NCBI GenBank assembly: GCA_023461135.1
Contig: JAEWNX010000152.1
Span: 1-7,021, forward strand
Direction: 5' to 3'
Length of the DNA stretch: 7,021 bases
From: Pseudomonadota bacterium
Lineage (GTDB): Bacteria; Pseudomonadota; Alphaproteobacteria; Caulobacterales; Aquidulcibacteraceae
In this document: one piece after another, positions 1 to 6,669 of the stretch
How positions within the stretch are numbered: the first letter of the stretch is position 1
Layout: every line of letters starts with the position of its first letter
Made by a program: the position numbers and the translations under genes
Notes under the pieces: model-generated
Database searches by the model: none
Told to the model about the DNA's origin: nothing
What the model saw: the letters and a program-made list of their open reading frames with translations, nothing else

Positions 1-370
1 GATCGAGGCTGGGCGCCGCCTCGCCGGCGCGCCTTGCGCTGGCATGCGCTTCCGCGAGCCGCATTTCGTTGCGGGCGTCGGCGGTAAGCAACAGCAACAG
101 CGCGCAGCTTTCGAGCCGGTACGTCAGCGCAACACCCGCGCCTTCGCGCCGCTCTATGTCGGGGGCGCCGAACGCGCGGTTCAGCTCAGCGCGGCTTGGC
201 GCATCCGCCCGTCCGGCGGACGCCAAAAGCTGCGTCGCCAACGAGGAATAACTCGGCGTCTCCGCCGGCGCGGAGGCTCCGGCGGAGGGAGCGCTTGGCG
301 CGGCGGTGGCGCAGGCGGCAAGCGCGAGCAGCGCGGCGGAAAGGACAGCGAGTCGCATGTCCATGAACAT
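1..370 (-). CDS. Small alphaproteobacterial lipoprotein, 3' end beyond window edge
   Basis: I translated the minus strand directly. The frame is open from an ATG at 370 to the window edge, giving about 123 codons and no stop, so the gene is cut at its C-terminus. It begins with a short lipoprotein signal (MRLAVL, a hydrophobic Ala/Leu core, then the lipobox LAAC), so it should be lipidated on that Cys and held in the outer membrane or periplasm; Ala at +2 is not an inner-membrane retention signal. An Ala/Ser/Pro-rich linker follows, then a compact domain with FGAPDIERREGAG, LTYRLESCALLLLL and a later AEA segment. This resembles small alphaproteobacterial lipoproteins with an LG-x-P-D...R-x-E-G...W-x-Y...C-x-L pattern, from memory and without a search. 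Function is unknown. Three in-frame ATGs (370, 364, 358) compete and none has a good Shine-Dalgarno; 358 gives the most typical signal peptide. It is divergent from the kinase gene, 61 bp apart. Confidence 0.75.
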   Translation of the reverse strand, partial: MFMDMRLAVLSAALLALAACATAAPSAPSAGASAPAETPSYSSLATQLLASAGRADAPSRAELNRAFGAPDIERREGAGVALTYRLESCALLLLLTADARNEMRLAEAHASARRAGEAAPSLD

Positions 371-377
371 GCCGATG

Positions 378-382
378 GATTC
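378..382. promoter_or_regulatory. GANTC (CcrM-type) methylation site in divergent intergenic region
   Basis: The pentamer GATTC lies in the 61-bp gap between the lipoprotein and kinase genes, 8 bp before the most upstream lipoprotein ATG. In alphaproteobacteria GANTC is the target of the cell-cycle methylase CcrM, and sites in promoters can make expression depend on replication. A single pentamer is expected often by chance, so only its position makes it worth noting. Confidence 0.25.
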
Positions 383-397
383 GCCGGGCCGCAATGC

Positions 398-426
398 TTG
401 CCACCGGCGGTCCACAGGGGTTTAAC
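398..426 (+). promoter_or_regulatory. Candidate sigma-70-type promoter of the adenosine kinase gene
   Basis: TTGCCA at 398-403 matches the -35 consensus TTGACA at five of six positions. A 17-bp spacer leads to TTTAAC at 421-426, which matches TATAAT at four of six. The predicted transcription start falls at about 432-433, on the kinase start codon, which would give a leaderless or nearly leaderless mRNA. An AGGGG at 416-420 could instead be a Shine-Dalgarno if transcription starts further upstream. Inferred from consensus matching only. Confidence 0.35.
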
Positions 427-431
427 GCGGC

Positions 432-1427
432 ATGACCTCTACATACGATGTCGTCGCCGTCGGCAACGCCATTATCGACATTCTCAAGGGCGTCCCGGAC
501 TCGTTTCTCGCCGAGGAGAACATCGCCAAAGACGCGATGACGCTGATCGACGAAGCGCGCGCCGATCATCTGACCGAGCGCATGGCGGGCGCCGTCGTTG
601 CAGCGGGAGGGTCGGCCGCGAACACGATGACGGGCGTCGCCAGCTTCGGCGGCAAGACCGGCTATATCGGCAAGGTGGCCGATGACGAACTGGGCGCGCG
701 CTTTACCTCGGAGTTCCGCGCCGCGGGTGTTGCGTTCGAAACGCCGCCGCGGCCCGCCCCGCCCGGCACCGCGCGCTCGCTGATCGCCGTGACGCCCGAC
801 GGCCACCGCTCAATGAACACCTATCTCGGCGCCTCGACCTTGCTCTCTCCGCAAGACATCGACGCCGGCCTCATTCGCGCCGGCGCCACCCTTTTCCTCG
901 AAGGCTATTTGTTCGATCGCGACGAAGCGAAGGCCGCCTTCGTTCGCGCCGCGGAGATCGCGCGCGGCGCGAAACGCAAAGTGGCCCTGACGCTCTCCGA
1001 TGTATTCTGCGTCGAACGGCACCGCGACAGCTTCAAGCATCTCGTGGCGGGGCATGTGGACATCCTCTTCTCGAACGAGCGCGAGATTCTGTCGCTCTAT
1101 GAGCAGGACGATCTGGGCGCCGCGCTTGAAGCCGCCAAACGCGCCTGCCCCGTCGTCATCGTCACTCGCTCGGAAATCGGCTCGCTGATCGCCGCGGACG
1201 GCGAGGTGATCGAGGTGAAACCCTTCCCCGTCGCGCAGGTGATCGACACAACGGGCGCGGGCGACCAGTACGCCGCGGGCTTCCTCTACGGCTTTGCGCG
1301 CAGCCGGCCGCTCGCGGTCTGCGGCGCGTTCGCGTCGATGGCGGCGGCGGAGGTCATCTCGCACATGGGGCCGCGTCCGGAGACGAATTTGCGCGGCCTC
1401 GCGCTGAAGCACGGACTGTCCGTCTAG
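432..1427 (+). CDS. PfkB-family sugar/nucleoside kinase, adenosine-kinase type
   Basis: A 331-residue protein with the full ribokinase (PfkB) fold. It would phosphorylate an adenosine-like nucleoside or sugar with ATP in the cytosol; the alphaproteobacterial members with this sequence style are usually annotated as adenosine kinase (purine salvage). Visible motifs are the N-terminal [11 protein letters not shown] strand, the substrate-binding GGSAANT at 59-65, an NxxE motif (N215-E218) for Mg/phosphate handling, and the PfkB signature DTTGAGD at 272-278, where D278 is the expected catalytic base and GAGD forms the anion hole. The C-terminus (GPRPETNL) is typical of the group. Length is normal. 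The ATG at 432 is the natural start because the first beta strand follows at once. The gene is divergent from the lipoprotein gene, and its stop codon overlaps that of convergent hslU. The exact substrate cannot be read from the sequence. Confidence 0.93.
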   Translation: MTSTYDVVAVGNAIIDILKGVPDSFLAEENIAKDAMTLIDEARADHLTERMAGAVVAAGGSAANTMTGVASFGGKTGYIGKVADDELGARFTSEFRAAGVAFETPPRPAPPGTARSLIAVTPDGHRSMNTYLGASTLLSPQDIDAGLIRAGATLFLEGYLFDRDEAKAAFVRAAEIARGAKRKVALTLSDVFCVERHRDSFKHLVAGHVDILFSNEREILSLYEQDDLGAALEAAKRACPVVIVTRSEIGSLIAADGEVIEVKPFPVAQVIDTTGAGDQYAAGFLYGFARSRPLAVCGAFASMAAAEVISHMGPRPETNLRGLALKHGLSV

Positions 1428-2728
1428 AGAATAAAACGGGAGAGGTCGGCGTTCTTCGCCAAATCGCCGACATGCGTGCGCACGTATTCGGCATCGATGC
1501 GTACGGTTTCGCCGTTGCGATCCGGCGCCGTGAAACTAACCTCGTCCAGCAGCCGCTCCATCACGGTTTGCAGCCGGCGCGCGCCTATATTCTCAACCGC
1601 AGAATTCACGTCCGCCGCAATGCCGGCGATGGCTTCGACCGCATCGTCCCCGATATCCAGCGTCACGCCTTCTGTCTGCATCAACGCCTTGTATTGGGTG
1701 ACAAGGCTCGCTTCCGGCTCAGTCAGGATTCGGCGGAAGTCCTCCCGTGTCAGCGCCTTCAGCTCCACGCGGATGGGCAGGCGGCCCTGCAGCTCCGGCA
1801 GCAGGTCCGACGGCTTGGCCACGTGAAACGCGCCTGAGGCGATGAAGAGGATGTGGTCCGTCTTCACCGGCCCGTGCTTGGTGGCGACGATCGTGCCTTC
1901 GATCAGCGGCAACAGATCGCGTTGCACGCCCTCACGGCTGACGTCGCCGCCGCCGATCCGCTCTGATCGAGAGGCGATCTTGTCGATCTCATCGAGAAAC
2001 ACGATGCCGTCCTCAGCCGTGAGGCGCAGGGCTTCCTTCACCACAACGTCCTGGTCGACAAGCTTGTCGCTTTCTTCGCGGACCAGCGGTTCGTGCGCTT
2101 CGTCCACCGTCATGCGCACGCGCTTGGTGCGCCGGCCGAACGCCTTGCCGAAAATCTCGCCGATATTGACGACGCCGACGCCAGGCTGACCGGGAATGTC
2201 GAAATTGCCTAGCGGCGTCGCGGCGTCTTCGACATCGATTTCCACCGGCGCATCGCCGAGTTCGCCATCGCGCAGGCGGCGGCGGAACGATTCGCGTGTC
2301 GCTTGTGAAGAGCCCTGCCCCACCAACGCGTCGAGCACACGTTCCTCCGCGGCCGCCTCCGCCCGTGCGCGCACCTCGCGCCGCCGCTGCTCGCGCACCA
2401 TGTTGAGCGCGACCTCGACGAGATCGCGCACGATCTGCTCGACGTCGCGGCCAACATAACCGACCTCTGTGAACTTGGTCGCCTCGACCTTCAGGAACGG
2501 CGCGTGCGCCAGCTTCGCCAGGCGCCGCGCGATCTCCGTCTTGCCCACGCCCGTGGGCCCAATCATCAGGATGTTTTTCGGGGTGACTTCCTCGCGCAGG
2601 TTCTCCGGCACCTGTTTGCGCCGCCAGCGGTTGCGCAGCGCGATGGCGACCGCCCGTTTGGCGTCGGCCTGGCCGACGATGTAGCGGTCCAGCTCGGAGA
2701 CGATTTCACGCGGTGAGAAATGGGTCAT
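1424..2728 (-). CDS. hslU: ATP-dependent protease ATPase subunit HslU (ClpY)
   Basis: HslU is the hexameric AAA+ unfoldase that recognises and threads proteins into the HslV peptidase chamber. The 434 residues show Walker A GPTGVGKT at 57-64, the pore loop GYVGRD at 90-95 (Tyr91 grips substrate), a charged, Arg/Glu-rich intermediate (I) domain at roughly 105-230, Walker B LDEID at 245-249, an arginine-finger region PELQGRLP with R316, and the sensor-2 motif GARR at 382-385. The C-terminus ends DLSRFIL, the tail that docks between HslV subunits to switch on the protease, so it is intact. The start at 2728 gives [14 protein letters not shown], aligning with the N-terminus of other HslU proteins, but no Shine-Dalgarno is visible; a GC hairpin sits 14 nt upstream. 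It lies 39 bp downstream of the DUF2157 gene on the same strand, not next to hslV. Confidence 0.98.
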   Translation of the reverse strand: MTHFSPREIVSELDRYIVGQADAKRAVAIALRNRWRRKQVPENLREEVTPKNILMIGPTGVGKTEIARRLAKLAHAPFLKVEATKFTEVGYVGRDVEQIVRDLVEVALNMVREQRRREVRARAEAAAEERVLDALVGQGSSQATRESFRRRLRDGELGDAPVEIDVEDAATPLGNFDIPGQPGVGVVNIGEIFGKAFGRRTKRVRMTVDEAHEPLVREESDKLVDQDVVVKEALRLTAEDGIVFLDEIDKIASRSERIGGGDVSREGVQRDLLPLIEGTIVATKHGPVKTDHILFIASGAFHVAKPSDLLPELQGRLPIRVELKALTREDFRRILTEPEASLVTQYKALMQTEGVTLDIGDDAVEAIAGIAADVNSAVENIGARRLQTVMERLLDEVSFTAPDRNGETVRIDAEYVRTHVGDLAKNADLSRFIL

Positions 2729-2742
2729 CGCGAGTGACTTAA

Positions 2743-2761
2743 GCGCCGGCGCCGCCGGCGC
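2743..2761 (-). repeat. Perfect GC inverted repeat in the DUF2157-hslU gap
   Basis: The arms GCGCCGGC (2743-2750) and GCCGGCGC (2754-2761) are exact reverse complements around a 3-nt loop. They fill half of the 39-bp gap between the DUF2157 stop and the hslU start. In minus-strand RNA the hairpin is followed by only two U residues, so it is a poor intrinsic terminator. It ends 14 nt before the hslU ATG and could act as a translation-standby, processing or 3'-end-protecting hairpin. Function is not shown. Confidence 0.55.
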
Positions 2762-2767
2762 AAGGCG

Positions 2768-3940
2768 TCATTCGCGCGCGCTTTCGGGCGGAAAGATGCG
2801 CGCCCAGCCGCCTTCGGGGCTGACCCAGCTCAGGAGGCTGCGCCGCACGGTGTGCCAGCCGGCGCCGAGGATCAATACAAAGCCGCCGAGCACGACGAGC
2901 ACCGAAGCCGCCAGCGCCCCGGCGCCGAGCCCGAATTCGTTGAGGATCACGCCGATAGCGACGCCCGTCGTCAGCAGCGCAGAGACAATTAGCACGCGCC
3001 GGTTGATCAGCAGCGAGACAAGTCCAAGCGCGACCACGACAAGCAGCGTCAGGGTCGATTGGATCACGGCGGTGTCCTCACCGGCCGCGCCCGTCGCTAC
3101 GAGCCTGCCTGGGCCGGCGATGGCCTCGGCGCCGTGCGCGCCGAAAGCTTGCGCGACCAAGCCAAAGGCGCCGCCGAGCACCAGGGGCGCGGCTGCAAAG
3201 TGCTGCCAGAAACCGTTGTCCGAGAAACGCGAAACGCGCGCCGGATCGCGCGCATCGAACGCAACGCCGGACATGAACAGCAAAAGGCCGAGGATCAGGT
3301 AGAGCGCGGGCAGATAATCGATCGTTGGTTCGCCGCCGAACAGGAACGCCGAGACGATGACAAAGAACGCGATGCCAGCGCCCGCCAGCCCCATCGAGAA
3401 CGGCAACCGGAAGCGAAGGTAGAACAGCGCAGGCACGATGAACGCGCACGCTGCGGCGACGAGGATGCCGGTACGCACCTCGGGCGGCATGCCGCCAGGG
3501 CCGCCGCTCAGCTCGAGCGTGCGCCCGAGCAACGCGCCGGTATAGAGCAACGCGGCGCCGACAACGGCGAAGATCGTGAGCGCACAGACGATCGCGATCG
3601 CAGGCAAGAAGAGCCGGCGCCGGCGCGCGAACAACTCGCCAAGCCCCCACATCACCGCACCTGCCGCCAGGCTCAAGCCTCCGCTGACAAGCGTGGCCTG
3701 TTGCGGCGAGCCTGCGTCCGCTGCGTATGCGCCAATACCGATGGCCAGGCCGACGGCGAAGAGCACGATGCCGATCGCCAGAAACACATCATGGAAATTG
3801 CGGATGAAGCGAAGGTCTTCCTCGCCTGGCGGCGCGGCCGTTACGCCGCCGGTCGCAAGAAAGGCGTAGAGTGGAGCGACCTGGTCTGCGCGAATGATGC
3901 CTGCCGCCGCGGCCGATTCCAGAGCGCTACGATCCGCCAT
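2768..3940 (-). CDS. DUF2157-like multi-spanning membrane protein between hslV and hslU
   Basis: I chose the ATG at 3940 (390 residues, [14 protein letters not shown]), because a GGAG Shine-Dalgarno sits 7 nt before it; the longer open frame to 4063 merely reads through hslV in another frame and adds a low-complexity Ser/Thr/Pro tail. The first ~50 residues are soluble ([16 protein letters not shown] resembles the N-terminal segment of DUF2157/COG4872 predicted membrane proteins). About ten hydrophobic helices follow, at roughly 52-73, 84-104, 110-133, 157-175, 181-202, 208-228, 246-267, 291-312, 315-335 and 340-362. The protein ends in a short Arg-containing tail, so it is an inner-membrane protein. 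No enzymatic or transport motif is visible and the family's role is unknown. It overlaps the hslV end by 14 bp, which points to translational coupling. The DUF2157 label is from memory of the family pattern and is the least certain part. Confidence 0.85.
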   Translation of the reverse strand: MADRSALESAAAAGIIRADQVAPLYAFLATGGVTAAPPGEEDLRFIRNFHDVFLAIGIVLFAVGLAIGIGAYAADAGSPQQATLVSGGLSLAAGAVMWGLGELFARRRRLFLPAIAIVCALTIFAVVGAALLYTGALLGRTLELSGGPGGMPPEVRTGILVAAACAFIVPALFYLRFRLPFSMGLAGAGIAFFVIVSAFLFGGEPTIDYLPALYLILGLLLFMSGVAFDARDPARVSRFSDNGFWQHFAAAPLVLGGAFGLVAQAFGAHGAEAIAGPGRLVATGAAGEDTAVIQSTLTLLVVVALGLVSLLINRRVLIVSALLTTGVAIGVILNEFGLGAGALAASVLVVLGGFVLILGAGWHTVRRSLLSWVSPEGGWARIFPPESARE

Positions 3941-4478
3941 GAAGCGTCTCCACCGTAATATTACGGTTGGTATAGACGCAGATATCGGCGGCGATTTCCA
4001 TGGCTTTTCGAGCGATGGCTTCGGCGTCGTCGAGGTGGTCGTAGAGCGCGCGCGCGGCCGCAAGCGCGAAATTCCCGCCGGAGCCGACCGCGATCACTTT
4101 GTGTTCGGGGTCAAGCACATCGCCCGCGCCGGTGATCAGAAACGTTTCCTTCGCATCGGCGACAATCAGCATCGCATCGAGCCGGCGCAAAGCCCGGTCG
4201 GTGCGCCAGTCCTTGGCCAACTCAACGCAGGCGCGCGCAAGCTGGCTTGGGAATCGCTCGAGCTTCTGTTCAAGGCGCTCGAAGAGCGCGAACGCATCCG
4301 CGGTTGCGCCGGCAAAGCCCGCGATCACCGCCCCGCCGGCAAGAGGGCGGACCTTGCGCGCGTTACCCTTGAGGATGGTGGCGCCGGCGGAGACTTGCCC
4401 ATCGCCGACGATCACGACTTTGCCGCCCTTGCGGACGCAGAGAATCGTCGTGCCGTGCCAGCCGGGTTGTTCACTCAT
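3927..4478 (-). CDS. hslV: ATP-dependent protease peptidase subunit HslV (ClpQ)
   Basis: HslV is the proteasome-like N-terminal-nucleophile threonine protease; two hexameric rings form the chamber into which HslU feeds unfolded proteins. The 183-residue sequence begins with a nine-residue propeptide ending WHG, then TTIL, so autocatalytic cleavage would expose Thr10 as the catalytic N-terminal Thr. Relative to that Thr as 1, the partner residues Asp17 (D26, in GDGQVS) and Lys33 (K42, in KGNARKVR) are both present. [21 protein letters not shown] at 50-70 and the later [14 protein letters not shown] are typical family segments. Length is normal. The start is fixed by the propeptide. Its last codons overlap the DUF2157 gene by 14 bp, and it begins 31 bp after the phosphodiesterase stop, with a possible heat-shock promoter in between. 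Confidence 0.98.
   Translation of the reverse strand: MSEQPGWHGTTILCVRKGGKVVIVGDGQVSAGATILKGNARKVRPLAGGAVIAGFAGATADAFALFERLEQKLERFPSQLARACVELAKDWRTDRALRRLDAMLIVADAKETFLITGAGDVLDPEHKVIAVGSGGNFALAAARALYDHLDDAEAIARKAMEIAADICVYTNRNITVETLHGGS
3948..3951 (-). promoter_or_regulatory. Shine-Dalgarno GGAG that fixes the DUF2157 gene start at 3940
   Basis: GGAG on the minus strand ends 7 nt before the ATG at 3940. It lies inside the last codons of hslV and directly abuts the 16-bp palindrome at 3952-3967. It is the main reason to prefer the 390-residue product over the longer open frame. Confidence 0.6.
3952..3967. repeat. Perfect 16-bp palindrome at the end of hslV, abutting the next gene's SD
   Basis: ACCGTAATATTACGGT is its own reverse complement over all 16 bases. 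It encodes part of the HslV C-terminal segment NRNITV, so it must also meet coding demands. In mRNA it can fold as a 6-bp stem (ACCGUA/UACGGU) with an AUAU loop immediately 5' of the GGAG of the DUF2157 gene. Whether it acts as an operator, a hairpin affecting translational coupling, or is chance is unknown. Confidence 0.5.
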
Positions 4479-4483
4479 GCCTG

Positions 4484-4514
4484 AGATGTGGCCGCCTCAG
4501 CGCGCGCGATCAAG
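4484..4514 (-). promoter_or_regulatory. Candidate sigma-32 (heat-shock) promoter of hslV
   Basis: On the minus strand, CTTGAT (4514-4509) matches the RpoH -35 consensus CTTGAA at five of six bases. A 17-bp spacer leads to CCACATCT (4491-4484), matching the -10 CCCCATNT at all but one defined base. The TGA stop of the phosphodiesterase gene lies within the -35 element. The -10 ends 5 nt before the hslV ATG, so the transcript would be leaderless or nearly so. HslUV is a classic RpoH-regulated protease, which makes the match plausible. It rests on consensus matching only. Confidence 0.4.
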
Positions 4515-6618
4515 CGGCGTCTTCGGCCTCGACGTCTTCACCCGCCTGGCGGCGCAGCAGTTCGGCGAACTCGGGGGCCGAGACGGCGGCCCCGAACAGG
4601 AAGCCTTGCACCCAGTGGCAGCCGCGCGCGACCATGAATTCCATGCTCTCGCGGCGCTCGACGCCTTCGGCGACGACTTCCATGTCGAGCGTGCGCGCGA
4701 GCGCCAGGATCATTTCCACGATGCCGTCGGCGTGCTGCTCGCCCTGTTCCAGCGCCCGCACGAAGTGCTGATCGATCTTGATCACGTCGAACGGCAGCTT
4801 CGACAGCGCGCCTAGACTCGACTGGCCGCAACCGAAATCGTCGATCGCCAGCCGCACGCCCGCTTGCTTCAGCGGTTCGATGAGGCGCATTGCGCGTTCG
4901 ATATTCTCCACCGCGACGGATTCGGTGATTTCCAGTTCCAGATGCTCCGGCGGCAAGCCTGCGTGGCGCAGTACGGCCAGCACTTGGTCGGCGAAACGGT
5001 CGTTGCGGAACTGCAGCGCCGATACGTTCACCGCGACTTTCACCGGATGCCCTGCCCGCGCCCACGACGCGGCCTTCCAGCACGCTTCACGTAGAATCGC
5101 GTCCGACAAGGGCCCGATCAGGCCGCTTTCCTCCGCCAGCGGGATGAACCGGCCAGGGCTAACGATTGTACGATCCGGACGGATCCAGCGCGCCAGCGCT
5201 TCGCACGCTTCGATGCGGCCGGTCGCCAGATTGATCTTCGGCTGGAAGTACGCGCGGAACTCGTTGCGTTCCAACGCGGCGCGCATTTCGCGCTCCAAAG
5301 TGAGGCGCGCAACCGCTTCGCGGTCGAGCGATTGCGTGAACACCTTGAGACGCGCCGGCGAGTTATGCGCGGCGCCCAGAGCCATGCGGGCGTGCCGGAT
5401 AACTGCGTCGGCGTCTCGCCCGTCGCGCGGCGCCATCGCCACGCCGCAGCACGCGCCCAGCGTCAGCTTGTGTCCGCGCCAGTCGAACGGCTGGTTGAGC
5501 GCAGCATTTACATGCTGAGCGAAGCGCGCCGCGTCCGAGGGCGACGCAAGTCCCGGCGTGAAGACGCCAAATTCCGTGCCGCCAAGCCGCGCCACCACGG
5601 AGCCGTGATCGCGCTCGCCGCGCAACCGGACGATCTTGTCGACCGTCGCGACAGTCGATCCAAGCCGTTGCGCAACCACGCGCAGCACGTCTCGCGCCGC
5701 TTCCGGATCGAGCGTCTGCATGAGCCGCGCGAGCCGCTGCAGCTCGAACACGGCCACGGCGCCGCTCTGCCCCGCTTCCCGCGTTTGCAGGATGAAGAAA
5801 TCGACTTCCCGCACGAAGCGGTCATGGTTCGGCAGCCGCGTGACCGGATCGACGAAGGCGATTTCCTGAATCTGCTTCATCGACGCGTCCAGGCGCCCGG
5901 TCATCTTGTTGAACGCCGTCGCCAGCGTCTCGAATTCATCGCCCGTGTGCACTTCGATCGGCGCAGGCTCGCCGTTCTCGGCGATTCGTTCGGCGAAGCG
6001 CGCCAACTGGTCGAGCGGCGACACAGCCCGGCGCACATAATGCGCGGTCAGCGGCACCGCGATGAGCCCTAAACACGCCAGCAGCAACAAAAACGGCGCG
6101 AGCGCAGAAAGCACCTGGAACCGATAAGCGCTGCCGTCCCACATGATCAGCGCGGCGCCGACCAAGTGTCCGTCTCGGATAATCGGCGCGCCAAGCACGA
6201 GGCCGTTATTGGGCGTGCGCTGGATCACCAGCGCGCGCGCGCTTAGCACGCGGCTCGCAACGTCGTTGACCGCCGCGGTGTCGGCCCTGCTGCCGCCCGC
6301 CTCGGCGATCGGAAGGTTTGCGGCGTCATGCACCGCTAAGCGGCGCACTTCGGCGCGCGCGGCGGTTTGCTGGACCATCGTGTTGAGGCTGGCCATGTCG
6401 CCGCTGGCGAGGAAGTCGCCGGTGATGCGCGCCATGTGCATTACGAGCGAACGGGTCGTGTTGAGCTGGTGGCGCGCGCTTTCCCGCTGCGCGCCCAGCA
6501 ACACCGTCATGGCCGACAGCATGCCTGTTACGACCAGCAGCACGCACGTGAACACGACCGCGCGCGCCGGCAACCCTTTCGGGCGGCGCAACATCGCGCT
6601 GTCGAGCAGTGGCTGCAT
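4510..6618 (-). CDS. Membrane c-di-GMP phosphodiesterase: HAMP, degenerate GGDEF, EAL
   Basis: A 702-residue inner-membrane signalling protein. Order: TM1 at about 20-43, a ~125-residue periplasmic sensor region, TM2 at 169-195, HAMP at about 196-248, GGDEF-type domain from DPVTRLPNHDRF (257-268) to about 430, EAL domain to about 690. The GGDEF signature reads GGTEF (346-350), the other metal-site Asp region is VFELQRL and no RxxD inhibitory site is present, so cyclase activity is unlikely. The EAL domain keeps E473 (EAL), N531 (NVS), E563 (LEITE), D593-D594 (DDFG), K614, D616, E651, E654 and Q671, so it should hydrolyse c-di-GMP to pGpG. Loop 6 reads DDFGCGQSSL, not the usual DDFGTGYSSL. I chose the ATG at 6618 because GGAAGG lies 8 nt before it; the frame extends to 6720, but the extra part overlaps a likely terminator and promoter. 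It may instead be a non-catalytic c-di-GMP receptor like LapD. Confidence 0.93.
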   Translation of the reverse strand: MQPLLDSAMLRRPKGLPARAVVFTCVLLVVTGMLSAMTVLLGAQRESARHQLNTTRSLVMHMARITGDFLASGDMASLNTMVQQTAARAEVRRLAVHDAANLPIAEAGGSRADTAAVNDVASRVLSARALVIQRTPNNGLVLGAPIIRDGHLVGAALIMWDGSAYRFQVLSALAPFLLLLACLGLIAVPLTAHYVRRAVSPLDQLARFAERIAENGEPAPIEVHTGDEFETLATAFNKMTGRLDASMKQIQEIAFVDPVTRLPNHDRFVREVDFFILQTREAGQSGAVAVFELQRLARLMQTLDPEAARDVLRVVAQRLGSTVATVDKIVRLRGERDHGSVVARLGGTEFGVFTPGLASPSDAARFAQHVNAALNQPFDWRGHKLTLGACCGVAMAPRDGRDADAVIRHARMALGAAHNSPARLKVFTQSLDREAVARLTLEREMRAALERNEFRAYFQPKINLATGRIEACEALARWIRPDRTIVSPGRFIPLAEESGLIGPLSDAILREACWKAASWARAGHPVKVAVNVSALQFRNDRFADQVLAVLRHAGLPPEHLELEITESVAVENIERAMRLIEPLKQAGVRLAIDDFGCGQSSLGALSKLPFDVIKIDQHFVRALEQGEQHADGIVEMILALARTLDMEVVAEGVERRESMEFMVARGCHWVQGFLFGAAVSAPEFAELLRRQAGEDVEAEDAA

Positions 6619-6626
6619 ACCTTCGG

Positions 6627-6632
6627 CCTTCC
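6627..6632 (-). promoter_or_regulatory. Shine-Dalgarno GGAAGG that fixes the phosphodiesterase start
   Basis: GGAAGG on the minus strand ends 8 nt before the ATG at 6618. Its first G is the last base of the 16-bp palindrome at 6632-6647. It supports the 702-residue start over the longer reading from 6720. Confidence 0.55.
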
Positions 6633-6647
6633 GCGCACATGTGCGCG
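6632..6647. repeat. Perfect 16-bp palindrome in the phosphodiesterase leader
   Basis: CGCGCACATGTGCGCG is its own reverse complement over all 16 bases and is non-coding under the chosen start. It ends on the first base of the Shine-Dalgarno GGAAGG and lies 13 bp before the ATG at 6618. It is downstream of the candidate promoter, where a bound repressor would block elongation, or where an mRNA hairpin would partly hide the ribosome site. The role is inferred from position alone. Confidence 0.55.
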
Positions 6648-6669
6648 AGATAACCTTTGCAGCGCATTG

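Noticed and set aside
186..806. 206-codon minus-strand open frame over the kinase start
   Set aside because: It is Arg/Gly/Ala-rich antisense to the kinase and in a different frame from the lipoprotein. The kinase and the lipoprotein signal explain this region better.
3059..3958. 299-codon open frame on the plus strand
   Set aside because: It is antisense to the DUF2157 gene and reads as a polar, Arg/Glu/Gln/Asp-rich low-complexity chain, typical of the complement of hydrophobic GC-rich coding sequence. No domain pattern is visible.
3941..4063. N-terminal extension of the DUF2157 protein to an ATG at 4063
   Set aside because: It would lie wholly within hslV in another frame and adds a low-complexity tail, while the ATG at 3940 has a good Shine-Dalgarno and a natural N-terminus.
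4778..6072. Two overlapping 246-codon open frames on the plus strand
   Set aside because: Both are antisense to the GGDEF/EAL gene, have Arg/Ser/Ala-rich composition and no recognisable motif. The minus-strand gene carries clear catalytic motifs across the same bases.
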